Positions 8,239 through 16,495 of a stretch of DNA of 42,265 nucleotides are shown here, in pieces. The notes under the pieces are model-generated. The model was not told where the DNA came from, did not search any database, and was given only the letters and a program-made list of their open reading frames with translations. The stretch spans positions 1-42,265 of the IMG/VR virus record IMGVR_UViG_3300032282_004143, one strand, 5' to 3'. The DNA is from a virus. The position numbers and the translations under genes are program-made. Each line of letters opens with the position of its first letter. Positions within the stretch are counted from its first letter, which is position 1.

Positions 8239-8264
8239 AACCGCCGATAATACGGCGGTTTTTT
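8239..8264 (+). terminator. Intrinsic terminator after nrdA
   Basis: AACCGCCG (8239-8246) pairs with CGGCGGTT (8253-8260) around ATAATA and is followed by a run of T. It closes the uvsX-nrdA block. Confidence 0.9.
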
Positions 8265-8306
8265 ATTGCTCCGTACTATTTATATATTAAACATATATAT
8301 TATTTT

Positions 8307-9020
8307 ATGAATAGAGACCTTCTAAAAAAAGCCATCAAGAAACTAGTATTGCAAGAAATTACCAACAATCAGTTTGGTACGCCTATTCAAAATCCAGACA
8401 AGGAAATGAACCTCGATGCCGAGAAGAAACTCAAGGCAGCTATGGGTAAAGACGCAGATGTTCATTGTCCAACAGGCACAGGAAAGATTTCTGGTATCAA
8501 TGAAAAGCAGAAGGTGACATTGAGCAAGAATGCTGATGATTGCTATGACGTTGTTTCAATCGTAAATGGTTCAGAAAGAAAGATATCTCGCGGTGTTTCA
8601 CTTGAAGCTGCTTTGGAATTGGTAAAGAAGCACGCCAATGACGGAGAAAAGACATATGTCCAAAAGGCATATGACAAGACATCCCAAGGTCATGGTCTGA
8701 AGGCTGAAAAGGAAGAAGCTGAAGAAGCAGACAAAATGGATGACGCGGATGAAGAAACACAACTAAAGATTGCCGACGATACTACCGAAAAAGCAGATGT
8801 AAAAGTTGACAAAGAACTTGCACCAATCAACAAGGAAGTATCTGCTCCATTGGGTGGTGAACTTGTAGATAAAATTGAAAAGATCATCGACCGCGTTCTA
8901 AAAGATAAAAACAAAGCAGAACCAAAGAGTGCATACTTGAAACACGACAAGGACACAGAAAGTCCAGACAATCTATCTGTTAAGCTCAAAGACACACCAG
9001 CATTGAAGGAAAAGAAGTAA
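8307..9020 (+). CDS. Hypothetical protein, 237 aa, acidic Lys/Glu-rich
   Basis: I do not recognise this protein. The N-terminal 15 residues form a basic helix (LLKKAIKKLVLQEI). A small region with two Cys residues follows, with a pattern of strands and a helix up to about residue 110 (EAALELVKKHANDG). The rest is highly charged and probably disordered or coiled (AEKEEAEEADKMDDADEE), with a helix near residues 185-200 (VDKIEKIIDRVLKDKNK). It starts 43 bases after the nrdA terminator and its stop is one base from the next gene, so the two are surely co-transcribed. The short basic N-terminal helix recalls phage structural or prohead leader peptides, but that is only an impression. Confidence 0.7.
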   Translation: MNRDLLKKAIKKLVLQEITNNQFGTPIQNPDKEMNLDAEKKLKAAMGKDADVHCPTGTGKISGINEKQKVTLSKNADDCYDVVSIVNGSERKISRGVSLEAALELVKKHANDGEKTYVQKAYDKTSQGHGLKAEKEEAEEADKMDDADEETQLKIADDTTEKADVKVDKELAPINKEVSAPLGGELVDKIEKIIDRVLKDKNKAEPKSAYLKHDKDTESPDNLSVKLKDTPALKEKK

Positions 9021-9021
9021 A

Positions 9022-9453
9022 ATGAATATATTCGAGTCTACTTTCAATAGGCATAAGAAGCTCGTATTAGAAAGTATTGGTGTTGTGCAAGAAAGTGACA
9101 TCAATGCTGTTGCTGCAAACATAAACTTTCTACCAACAAGAAAGAAAGCAATCAAATATCAGTTTGTCAAGGACGGAAAAGCTGGTGAGATGCCTCCATT
9201 GTCATATACACAGGCGGCTGAACAGCAAAGGGTAGTAACCACCACCGCAGACGGAAAAGAGACAGAGAACACTGCAAATGTGGGCGATATCATCATGAGT
9301 GGTCCAAGCAAAGAAAATTATGTTGTAAAAGCGGACAAGTTTCCAAAGTTATATAATGGAAAGATTGGAGATATTGTTGTTCCTGACCAAACACCAAGAA
9401 ATGTTGCTGTGTATAATGGAACGGATACAATACATTTCAAGGCATCTTGGTGA
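9022..9453 (+). CDS. Hypothetical protein, 143 aa, with GDxI-xSGP module
   Basis: The family is unknown. The N-terminal helix (FESTFNRHKKLVLESI) resembles that of the preceding gene in style. The C-terminal half contains GDIIMSGPSKENYVVKADKF, a small beta module that recurs in short form in the next ORF (9460-9564). A purine-rich ribosome-binding stretch lies inside the end of the upstream gene. It may be a small virion or scaffold-related protein; I have no direct evidence. Confidence 0.65.
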   Translation: MNIFESTFNRHKKLVLESIGVVQESDINAVAANINFLPTRKKAIKYQFVKDGKAGEMPPLSYTQAAEQQRVVTTTADGKETENTANVGDIIMSGPSKENYVVKADKFPKLYNGKIGDIVVPDQTPRNVAVYNGTDTIHFKASW

Positions 9454-9459
9454 GAAGAC

Positions 9460-9564
9460 ATGGTATTGAAACCGGGCGATTATCTTGTGAACTCTGGGCC
9501 AGACAAATATTATCGCATAGCTAAGAAAGAGTACGAAGAAACATATAACGAGCCAGGAAAGTGA
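9460..9564 (+). CDS. Mini-ORF, 34 aa, copy of the GDxx-SGP module
   Basis: This tiny ORF reads MVLKPGDYLVNSGPDKYYRI at its start and continues for 14 more residues. The pattern (Gly-Asp, hydrophobic pair, Ser-Gly-Pro, Lys, two aromatics or hydrophobics, Lys) matches the C-terminal module of the 143-aa protein just upstream (GDIIMSGPSKENYVVK). GAGAAG at 9452-9457 overlaps the upstream stop and is too close to be an ideal ribosome-binding site. It ends 16 bases before an intrinsic terminator. It could be a real microprotein or the remnant of a duplicated domain. Confidence 0.5.
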   Translation: MVLKPGDYLVNSGPDKYYRIAKKEYEETYNEPGK

Positions 9565-9580
9565 TAATCAACAACTTACA

Positions 9581-9606
9581 AAACCCCGCAGAAAGCGGGG
9601 TTTTTT
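9581..9606 (+). terminator. Intrinsic terminator
   Basis: AAACCCCGC (9581-9589) pairs with GCGGGGTTT (9595-9603) around AGAAA, followed by a T run. It ends the 8307-9564 unit just before a new promoter. Confidence 0.9.
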
Positions 9607-9607
9607 A

Positions 9608-9636
9608 TTGACTCGGTATAATAAGTAGTACATAGT
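9608..9636 (+). promoter_or_regulatory. Sigma70-like promoter of the MoxR-type gene
   Basis: TTGACT (9608-9613), a 17-base spacer and CATAGT (9631-9636). The ATG is only 8 bases after the -10 box, so transcription should begin at or next to the start codon (leaderless mRNA). Confidence 0.65.
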
Positions 9637-9644
9637 CTAGTTAT

Positions 9645-10595
9645 ATGAATAAGACCAAGAAGCCTATTATGACCTCCGATATCAAGAACACGGTTGACAA
9701 TGCCATTGATTTTAAGCCGTCCAAGCTCTTTATGAAGGAGCTTAAGTGGAAGTATTTGGTTCGTAGTGTACTTCGCGGCAAGAATATTCTCATTGTTGGT
9801 GCATCTGGATCTGGCAAGACATATGCCGTTCAGTCTGTCGTTGATGCGCTTGGTCGTCGCGATAATTACTTTTACATCAACATGGGTGCCACGCAAGATC
9901 CTCGTGCTGCTCTGATCGGCAATACCCATTTCAACAAGGAGTCTGGTACATTGTTTGATGAGTCTCCGTTTGTGAAGGCTCTTCGTACTCCCAATAGCAT
10001 CATTCATCTCGACGAGCTTTCTCGTGCGCATCCTGACGCTTGGAATATTCTTCTCACTCCTCTTGATTATATTCAGCGTTATCTTCGTCTTGATGAGAAG
10101 CTTGGAAGCGAAAAGGTTCATGTCGCTGAAGGCGTGTGCTTTGTTGCGACCGCCAATGTTGGTAATGAATATACTGCCACTCGCGTGATGGACAAGGCGT
10201 TGCTTGATCGCTTCACGGTCAAGATTGAGATGGACATTCTGCCACAAAATCTTGAAATGCAACTTGTCAAGGAACATTGTCCTGACGCGGATCTCAAGAC
10301 AATGCTTGCGGTCACTGAAATTGCAGCAGCCACCCGTGAGTTTGCTTCGCAAGGTAAACTTTCCAAGTTCCTTTCCACTCGCAGCGTGAAGGAAATGGCC
10401 GAGCTTACAATTGATGGGTTCAAGTTGGTTGAGCTTGCCGAAACTATTATTTACCCCGACTATCCTGATGATGGTGGCGTTGACAGTGAACGCACGATGG
10501 TTAAGCAAATTGTTCAGAAATATGTTGCAAACGAAGGTGGGTCTGACAATCTGTATGCCAATACCACCGCTACTACCGAAACTCCTCCCTTCTGA
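9645..10595 (+). CDS. MoxR/CobS-like AAA+ ATPase
   Basis: This is a AAA+ ATPase of the MoxR/CobS class, enzymes that remodel or load cofactors onto partner proteins, usually with a VWA-domain partner. Walker A GASGSGKT lies at residues 52-59, Walker B IIHLDELSR near 118, the sensor region FVATANVGNEY near 165 and an Arg-finger segment DKALLDRF near 185. The C-terminal lid domain ends in a Thr-rich tail. The next gene, three bases downstream, encodes exactly such a VWA partner. CobS-like ATPases are known in T4-like marine phages, where they have been linked by name only to cobalamin synthesis. Here no cobalamin gene is near, so a protein-remodelling role is more likely. Confidence 0.85.
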   Translation: MNKTKKPIMTSDIKNTVDNAIDFKPSKLFMKELKWKYLVRSVLRGKNILIVGASGSGKTYAVQSVVDALGRRDNYFYINMGATQDPRAALIGNTHFNKESGTLFDESPFVKALRTPNSIIHLDELSRAHPDAWNILLTPLDYIQRYLRLDEKLGSEKVHVAEGVCFVATANVGNEYTATRVMDKALLDRFTVKIEMDILPQNLEMQLVKEHCPDADLKTMLAVTEIAAATREFASQGKLSKFLSTRSVKEMAELTIDGFKLVELAETIIYPDYPDDGGVDSERTMVKQIVQKYVANEGGSDNLYANTTATTETPPF

Positions 10596-10598
10596 TAA

Positions 10599-12590
10599 AT
10601 GAAAACTCAATACACAGAGTATTCCAAGTTCTGGCTTGGTGACGAATTCACCACGGAAAAGCTTGATACTGACGATACATATGGCCTTCTAAAGCTGGCG
10701 GCGTACCGCCGAGCCATTGGAAACTTTGTGTATATTCTTACGGGAAAAAGCATTCCCGTTAGATTTGCCGAGAAGACCACTTCCATGACCGATGGAAAGG
10801 TTGTATACATTGGTGGCGAACTGGCAAAGGGTCAGTTCGACCCCACCGTCGGTCTTGCTCTGCATGAGGCTTCACATATCGTAAAGTCCGACTTTGATCT
10901 CATCAAGACCATTTGGGGAAAGCTACCTAAAAATATCACGGCTGCTGCCAAGGGAAAATTCAATCAAAATGAATTGAGTGAACTTTGTAAGTATATCCTC
11001 AATGTTGTTGAAGACAGATATATCGACGCATGGGCGTATACCACTGCACCGGGCTATCGTGGATATTACGAGGCGCTGTACAATCGCTATTTCAACTTGC
11101 CTGAAATCAATAAGGCATTGAAGTCGAATGCGTATCGCACTCCCACGATCAAGAATTACAAGTTTCGTTTTACTAATCTTACAAACAAGAACACGGATCT
11201 TGATGCACTTCCGAGCTTTCGCAAGATTGCCGAAATGGTGGATCTTCATAATATTCTGAGAACCGAAATGTCTTCTCCCAAAAATCGTCTCGATTTGGCG
11301 TTCAAGATCGTGGAAGAGATTATCAAGAACGTTGTTGACGCCAAGACGGACGATAATAAGGACAAACAGGAAAAAGACGAAAGCGAAAACTCCGAAGGAG
11401 ATGACTCGGATGGTTCTCAAGATTTGTCCGATGCATTGGATGATATTCTTGGTGGTACCGATGGTGCGCCCACTTCTGTAAACGAAAGTGAAGAAAAAGA
11501 GTCCAAGGAAAAAGAAAGCGCATCGGATCTTTCTGAAAAGAAGATGCAGAAGATTGATAAGATTATTAAAAAGCAGGAGGACATTGTTAATCGCACCAAT
11601 GTCAAGGCGCCGTTCGATGCCAAGACTTTGAGCAAGCTTCAAGTTCTTGAGAAGAGTGGCGTTAGTATTGTGAACGTTGGAAATGAAGAAGGCGTTCCTC
11701 TGATTGATTGCATCGTTGTTAAAAATCTTACCAAAGAATTGATGGATGGTGAGGAGTTTCCATATAAATCTGGATATAGAACGGTTTCTGAAAATCCTCT
11801 GTCTGCTCGTGGTGTTCGTGAAGGTATCACGCTCGGCACCATGCTTGGTCGTCGTCTGCAAATTCGTTCCGAAGTCAAGACAACGAAGTTCACTCGCCTT
11901 GATAGGGGAAAGATTGATCGTAGGTTGATTTCCATGCTTGGTTATGAAGGAGAAAATCTTTTCTATCAGACCGCCGTTGACAAATATAAGAATGTTCATC
12001 TTCACATTTCTGTTGACGCATCTTCTTCTATGGCCAGCAAATGGGAAAAGACCATGACTACTCTTGTTGCCATTGCCAAGGCAGCAAGCATGATCAACAA
12101 TGTTCACATCAGTATTTCCTTCAGAAGCGGTGTGTATCTGTCGCGCCGTAACAAGGAAACTCCTTATGTCGTCATTGCTTATGACTCGCGCAAAGACAAG
12201 TTCAACAAAATTACTCAATTGTTTCCTATGCTATATCCCAACGGCTCTACGCCCGAAGGACTGGCGTTTCAAGCGATTTTGGATCAGATCCCTCAATCCA
12301 CATATGAAATGGATAGCTACTTTGTCAATCTTTCGGACGGAGAACCCGCATTTAATCCCGGTTACATGGGCATTGTTGCCTCTCGTCATACTCGCAAGCA
12401 GGTCAGAAAGATGATGGAAAATGGCGTGGAAATCATCAGTTATTATATCGAAGACGAACGATATAATGCTCATGTTAATGTACAGAATTTCAAGATCATG
12501 TATGGTAATGATGCGCAATTCATTGATGTAAAGAACGTTATACAAGTTGCTCATAGCCTTAATAAAAAGTTTTTGTCTAAGGCAAAGTAA
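10599..12590 (+). CDS. VWA-domain protein with N-terminal metallopeptidase-like domain (MoxR partner)
   Basis: The N-terminal region carries HEASH at residues 89-93, a zinc-binding HExxH motif as in the metallopeptidase-like domains found on some VWA proteins. An acidic Asp/Glu/Ser linker (about 250-310) follows. The C-terminal region is a VWA-like domain with the metal-adhesion motif DASSS near residue 472 (HISVDASSSMASKW) and the later NLSDGEP acidic site. Such proteins act with MoxR ATPases, as CobT with CobS or ViaA with RavA. The gene starts three bases after the ATPase stop, so the pair is one operon. The substrate is unknown. Catalytic activity of the HExxH site is not certain because a third zinc ligand cannot be fixed by eye. 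Confidence 0.8.
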   Translation: MKTQYTEYSKFWLGDEFTTEKLDTDDTYGLLKLAAYRRAIGNFVYILTGKSIPVRFAEKTTSMTDGKVVYIGGELAKGQFDPTVGLALHEASHIVKSDFDLIKTIWGKLPKNITAAAKGKFNQNELSELCKYILNVVEDRYIDAWAYTTAPGYRGYYEALYNRYFNLPEINKALKSNAYRTPTIKNYKFRFTNLTNKNTDLDALPSFRKIAEMVDLHNILRTEMSSPKNRLDLAFKIVEEIIKNVVDAKTDDNKDKQEKDESENSEGDDSDGSQDLSDALDDILGGTDGAPTSVNESEEKESKEKESASDLSEKKMQKIDKIIKKQEDIVNRTNVKAPFDAKTLSKLQVLEKSGVSIVNVGNEEGVPLIDCIVVKNLTKELMDGEEFPYKSGYRTVSENPLSARGVREGITLGTMLGRRLQIRSEVKTTKFTRLDRGKIDRRLISMLGYEGENLFYQTAVDKYKNVHLHISVDASSSMASKWEKTMTTLVAIAKAASMINNVHISISFRSGVYLSRRNKETPYVVIAYDSRKDKFNKITQLFPMLYPNGSTPEGLAFQAILDQIPQSTYEMDSYFVNLSDGEPAFNPGYMGIVASRHTRKQVRKMMENGVEIISYYIEDERYNAHVNVQNFKIMYGNDAQFIDVKNVIQVAHSLNKKFLSKAK

Positions 12591-12611
12591 CACCTTTTTT
12601 GATAAAAAGGG

Positions 12612-12639
12612 TTGACATATTATATTCCACCTGTATAGT
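12612..12639 (+). promoter_or_regulatory. Strong sigma70-like promoter of rIIA
   Basis: TTGACA (12612-12617), a 16-base spacer and TATAGT (12634-12639). The predicted start site lies about 18 bases upstream of the rIIA ATG. The same -35, spacing and -10 recur before rIIB. Confidence 0.8.
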
Positions 12640-12664
12640 GGTGGCATATTAATCAACTACCGAT

Positions 12665-14845
12665 ATGATTATCAACGAAACCGTCTCCTCCCCTGTTCTG
12701 AGTAATGTCGCTGCGGCTCCTACTCGCTTTAAGATCAAGGCTAGTGCCAAGGCGTTTAAGATCCTCTCTGGCTTCTATTCTGAGCCTATTCTGGCTATTC
12801 CGCGTGAACTTGGTGCCAATGCTTGGGATAGTCATGTAAAGGCTTGTAATACGGCTAAGATGTTCGAGGTTCATGCTCCTAATACTCTTGAACCTTGGTT
12901 TGCTATTCGTGACTTTGGCACGGGTCTGACCCCCGAGGCTATTGATACTATTTATACTACTTATTTTGAGTCTACCAAGACTGCTGATAATGACAGCGAT
13001 GGCTGCATGGGTCTTGGTAGCAAGACGCCGTTTAATTATACGGAGAACTTCAATGTCACTTCTTTCCATAATGGAAACAAGTATGTTTACAACTGCTTTA
13101 TTGATGAGCAGGGTGCACCCAACATCATGCACATTGCTACTCAGGATACTACTGAGCACAACGGATTGGAGATCAAGTTTGGCGTGAAGATTTCCGATGT
13201 CAGCATGTGGGTTGATAAGATTTCTCGTGCTTATGAGCCGTTCCGATATCGTCCCACGATTGTTGGTGCCAAGATCGAATACAAGCCGCGTGAGTATATT
13301 TATCAGGGCAAGAACTGGGCTATTCGCAAGGACAATGGTTATTATACTGGTTGCAATGCCTTCATGGGAAATTATTGCTATCCCATCAATGTTAATGCCA
13401 TGCGTTCTGCTCTTAATACAATGGGGCATGCCGATGCATATACTATCGAGAGGGCGCTGAATAGCGGTGGCTTTGATTTATTTTTCGAGATTGGTCAGTT
13501 GGATGTTGCTCCCAACAAGGAACAGCTTCAGTACGGCGACAATAATTTGACCACTTTGGCCGTCATCAATGCAACCAAGAGTGCAATTGCTGAACTCAAG
13601 GACCAAGTGATGCAGAAGATTGAAAAGCCCAATACGCTTTGGGAAGCTATGAAGTTGTACTCCAAGTACAATGGATATGAAAGTTCGCATAAACATATCC
13701 GACACATCATTGGTGGAGATATTCCCATCTACTTTAATAATGTTAAAGTCAATAATGGAAATGAGAGTGTGATTAACACTCACAAGAACGCCAAGTGTTT
13801 GGCTTCCGATGGTACACTTCCGACGTATCGTTTGTATATCTTGAATAAGCTTGATGGTAAGATCAAGGCTACGACTAGTTATATTTCACACTTTACTAAC
13901 GATGTTCATGTGTTTTATACACACCACGCTGCGATCAAGAAGGCTCGTCTGCGCCATCATCTGAAGCAGAAGTATAGCGGAAAGGAAATGCTGATTTGTT
14001 ATATCGTGGTCGATGAGTCCGCGCATACCGATACATTTTGGAAGCACGCCAAATATTTCGGTTGGAATGACAGCATGATTACCGACATCGACACTCTTCC
14101 TAAGCCTCCTGCGACTCCGCGCCAGAAGAAGGTTGTTGGAACGGATGAGATTTTCTACGCCGATATTAGTGGTTATTTCAATCCTAGTTCGAGAAAATAT
14201 CTCGGTTCTGATATCCGTTGGCGCAAGAAGTCTGCCACGTTTGATAGCAATAACACATATTATTATCTTGATTTTTATTACAGCGACCCTGTTTACAATG
14301 ATACTAATCTGTCGGAAGTTTTGCATAGCGCCGTCGCTTTGATTGCTGATAACAAGCTGATTGATGATGTTACCATCTATGGTATCAATATGAAGAACAA
14401 GTCCATCCTCAAGGTTGGAAAGTGGGTTAATGTCATGGATATTGTGAAGCAGTCTATTGTGTCCAACAAAGTTAAGTACGAGCAGGAGCTTTATGTCTCC
14501 TCTCAGTATCAGAATTACCGCACGCTTGAACTTCAGCGTGTATATGGAAGACTGACATCTTCTCCCAGTATCATCTCAAACATTAAGAATGAAAATACTC
14601 GCAACATGCTTACTGCCTTTATCAAGGCATACAAGGCCACAGAAAAAGAAACCAGCGTTGATGTTAAGCTTCTTAATCTGCTTGGAGTTAACGCGGTGAA
14701 GCATGCTAATTTGGATATTGATGCTTCCGCCTTACTGAAATATCTTGATACCAAGTATTTCGGTTTGTTCAATGTCATTGACACATACAATCGTGAAGTG
14801 TCCGCAATTTATAAGATTATCAACTTTATCGACGAAAAGTCATAA
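12665..14845 (+). CDS. rIIA: rIIA-like protein (GHKL ATPase fold)
   Basis: T4 rIIA is a membrane-associated early protein with a GHKL (HSP90/histidine-kinase type) ATP-binding domain. It is needed to overcome lambda RexAB exclusion and affects lysis timing. The N-terminal domain shows the N-box AIPRELGANAWDSH (residues 45-57), RDFGTGL (82-88) and GLGSKTPF (116-123), in the same order and spacing as in T4 rIIA. The length of 726 residues is nearly identical to T4 rIIA (725). It lies directly upstream of a rIIB-like gene, as in T4. The start codon lacks a Shine-Dalgarno sequence. The C-terminal two thirds are diverged and I cannot assign subdomains there. Confidence 0.9.
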   Translation: MIINETVSSPVLSNVAAAPTRFKIKASAKAFKILSGFYSEPILAIPRELGANAWDSHVKACNTAKMFEVHAPNTLEPWFAIRDFGTGLTPEAIDTIYTTYFESTKTADNDSDGCMGLGSKTPFNYTENFNVTSFHNGNKYVYNCFIDEQGAPNIMHIATQDTTEHNGLEIKFGVKISDVSMWVDKISRAYEPFRYRPTIVGAKIEYKPREYIYQGKNWAIRKDNGYYTGCNAFMGNYCYPINVNAMRSALNTMGHADAYTIERALNSGGFDLFFEIGQLDVAPNKEQLQYGDNNLTTLAVINATKSAIAELKDQVMQKIEKPNTLWEAMKLYSKYNGYESSHKHIRHIIGGDIPIYFNNVKVNNGNESVINTHKNAKCLASDGTLPTYRLYILNKLDGKIKATTSYISHFTNDVHVFYTHHAAIKKARLRHHLKQKYSGKEMLICYIVVDESAHTDTFWKHAKYFGWNDSMITDIDTLPKPPATPRQKKVVGTDEIFYADISGYFNPSSRKYLGSDIRWRKKSATFDSNNTYYYLDFYYSDPVYNDTNLSEVLHSAVALIADNKLIDDVTIYGINMKNKSILKVGKWVNVMDIVKQSIVSNKVKYEQELYVSSQYQNYRTLELQRVYGRLTSSPSIISNIKNENTRNMLTAFIKAYKATEKETSVDVKLLNLLGVNAVKHANLDIDASALLKYLDTKYFGLFNVIDTYNREVSAIYKIINFIDEKS

Positions 14846-14850
14846 TATAG

Positions 14851-14878
14851 TTGACAGCAGATAAAATATCAGTATAGT
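14851..14878 (+). promoter_or_regulatory. Strong sigma70-like promoter of rIIB
   Basis: TTGACA (14851-14856), a 16-base spacer and TATAGT (14873-14878), identical in both boxes and spacing to the rIIA promoter. A leader of about 30 bases with repeated TTAA and AACTAA elements precedes the ATG. Confidence 0.8.
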
Positions 14879-14915
14879 TGGTCTTACATTAATCAAATTA
14901 ACTAATTAAAACTTT

Positions 14916-15977
14916 ATGAGTACTACTAACATTCCCTATGTCGTAAAGACAAATGGTTCCATCACACTCTACCTGAATGGCGAGTGTCTTACCGTGGCGG
15001 TTGATCATCCTAATTATAATAAGATCTTTGATGCTATCAAGGTCGGTGACTTCTCTAATATCGAGAACCTTGTTAATGTCGCCAAGGCTGTCACAAAGTA
15101 CACCGATAGCCGTGTGACCATCGATAATGGTCAGATTTATTATGGCGGTATTCTTATCCATAATACTCTCACTGAGCGCATTATCAAGATGATGACTGAG
15201 GGTTTCAAGTTTGATCATATGATCAAGTTCCTTAAGAATATCATGGAAAACCCCAGCAAGCGTGCTGTGGACGAGACTTATTGGTTCCTTGAGAACTATG
15301 GTCTGCCCATCACTGACGATGGTTGCTTCCTTGCCTATAAGGCCGTTCGTAATAATTATACTGATATTTATAGCGGCAAGTTCAACAATGCCATCGGCGC
15401 TGTTGTTTCCATGCCTCGCAACATGGTCGATGACAACTATGGCATTGATTGCAGCAATGGTCTGCACGTTGGTGCCCTTGACTACGTTGTTGGTTATGGT
15501 CACTTTGTCAAGGGTCAGGCTCCTACTGCAGACGGCAATCGTCTTCTGCTTGTCAAGGTCAATCCCAAGGACGTTGTGAGCGTTCCCAAGTATGAGGGTC
15601 ATACCAAGATGCGCGTGTGTGAATATACCATAGTCAGCGAAGTTAAGGATGTCATCAAGGAACTCGACAAGGTTGTGTATTCTAGCAATGCGCAGGAAAT
15701 CCAACCCGATGACACCCATTGGACCTCCCTCGGAGATATCATTGATCGTGATGAACTTGACGATGAATGCTCCGATGATGATTGCTGCTGTCATGACGGC
15801 TGCAACTCAGAAGAGTACAATATTGATAATGGCGATGAAGATGCTGAATATAATGCTGGATACCAGCAAGGTAAGCATGATCGCAACTTTGGATTGGAGT
15901 ATATGACCAATCTTGATCACGATGCCAGCGATGCTTTCCGCGATGGATATGCCGAGGGATATCGTTACAACGAATAA
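14916..15977 (+). CDS. rIIB: rIIB-like protein
   Basis: It is the rIIB partner of the rIIA-like protein. The central region contains the rIIB-type segment: ENPSKRAVDETYWFLEN, then DDGCFLAYKAVR, DIYSGKFNNAIG, MPRNMVDDN and SNGLHVGALDYV, and later VNPKDVVSVP. The 353-residue length exceeds T4 rIIB (312). The extra part is a C-terminal tail rich in Asp, Glu and Cys (DDDCCCHDGCNSEE) followed by a Gly/Tyr/Asp-rich repeat-like end. In T4, rIIA and rIIB act together at the membrane and are needed on rex+ lysogens. The exact biochemical role is not known. The Cys-rich acidic stretch near residue 290 may bind metal, which is inference. Confidence 0.82.
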   Translation: MSTTNIPYVVKTNGSITLYLNGECLTVAVDHPNYNKIFDAIKVGDFSNIENLVNVAKAVTKYTDSRVTIDNGQIYYGGILIHNTLTERIIKMMTEGFKFDHMIKFLKNIMENPSKRAVDETYWFLENYGLPITDDGCFLAYKAVRNNYTDIYSGKFNNAIGAVVSMPRNMVDDNYGIDCSNGLHVGALDYVVGYGHFVKGQAPTADGNRLLLVKVNPKDVVSVPKYEGHTKMRVCEYTIVSEVKDVIKELDKVVYSSNAQEIQPDDTHWTSLGDIIDRDELDDECSDDDCCCHDGCNSEEYNIDNGDEDAEYNAGYQQGKHDRNFGLEYMTNLDHDASDAFRDGYAEGYRYNE

Positions 15978-16040
15978 AACTTTAGTGAGACAAACTAACT
16001 AAAAACAAAATAAACATTAACTAATAAACTGAATAAATAT

Positions 16041-16424
16041 ATGAGTAATACAAACAAGACAAGCAAGAAGAGCATCGTCACTATTGATTGGCCCACAAGC
16101 CATTTCACAATCGACGACGTACAGAGTAAGTATCCCAATGTGGTTAATATCACGCTGCGTTTTCGCGTGAAGAAAGCCACAGAAAACAAGGAGATTGTCA
16201 CCATTGGCAAGATCAAGCCCGCTATTGGTCGCCCGAAGCTGGTGTTTGCTCGTGCCAATCCTTCCAAGGAACTACTTGAAGCCGCCAAGGCCGCTGGAGT
16301 TATCGCGGTCGAAACCAGAGCCGCTGTTGCTGTTGCCGAGGTTAAGGCTGAGAAGCCTAGCAAGGTGACCATTCCTACCAACAAGGATGTTGCCACTCAC
16401 AACACAACTGTCACTAACAGTTAA
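16041..16424 (+). CDS. Hypothetical small protein, 127 aa, possible winged-helix N-terminus
   Basis: The N-terminal half (IDWPTSHFTIDDVQSKYPNV, then NITLRFRVKKA) has the length and helix-then-strand pattern of a small DNA-binding winged helix, in which a recognition helix precedes a two-strand wing. The C-terminal half is Ala/Val/Lys-rich, then Thr-rich and probably flexible. It follows rIIB after 63 bases and is closed by an intrinsic terminator, so it may belong to the rII transcript. The leader shares the CATTAAC-x-AATAAAC motif seen upstream of the clamp gene. The function is unknown and the DNA-binding idea is tentative. Confidence 0.6.
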   Translation: MSNTNKTSKKSIVTIDWPTSHFTIDDVQSKYPNVVNITLRFRVKKATENKEIVTIGKIKPAIGRPKLVFARANPSKELLEAAKAAGVIAVETRAAVAVAEVKAEKPSKVTIPTNKDVATHNTTVTNS

Positions 16425-16450
16425 TATATAGAACATATTGTTCTACAACA

Positions 16451-16481
16451 AAAACCGCCAGAGCAAAACTCTGGCGGTTTT
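16451..16481 (+). terminator. Intrinsic terminator after the rII block
   Basis: A 13-bp stem, AAAACCGCCAGAG with CTCTGGCGGTTTT, around CAAAA. The downstream T run is short, but A-tract and T-tract flank a strong GC stem and could work in both directions. Confidence 0.85.
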
Positions 16482-16495
16482 CTATTTATGTATGT

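Noticed and set aside
9576-10610. Minus-strand frame of 344 codons opposite the MoxR-type gene
   Set aside because: It is a shadow of the AAA+ gene and would run through an intrinsic terminator and a promoter.
10923-12218. Long minus-strand frame of 431 codons opposite the VWA gene
   Set aside because: It mirrors the strongly coded + strand gene with clear HExxH and VWA motifs. The minus translation has no recognisable domain and no suitable start context.
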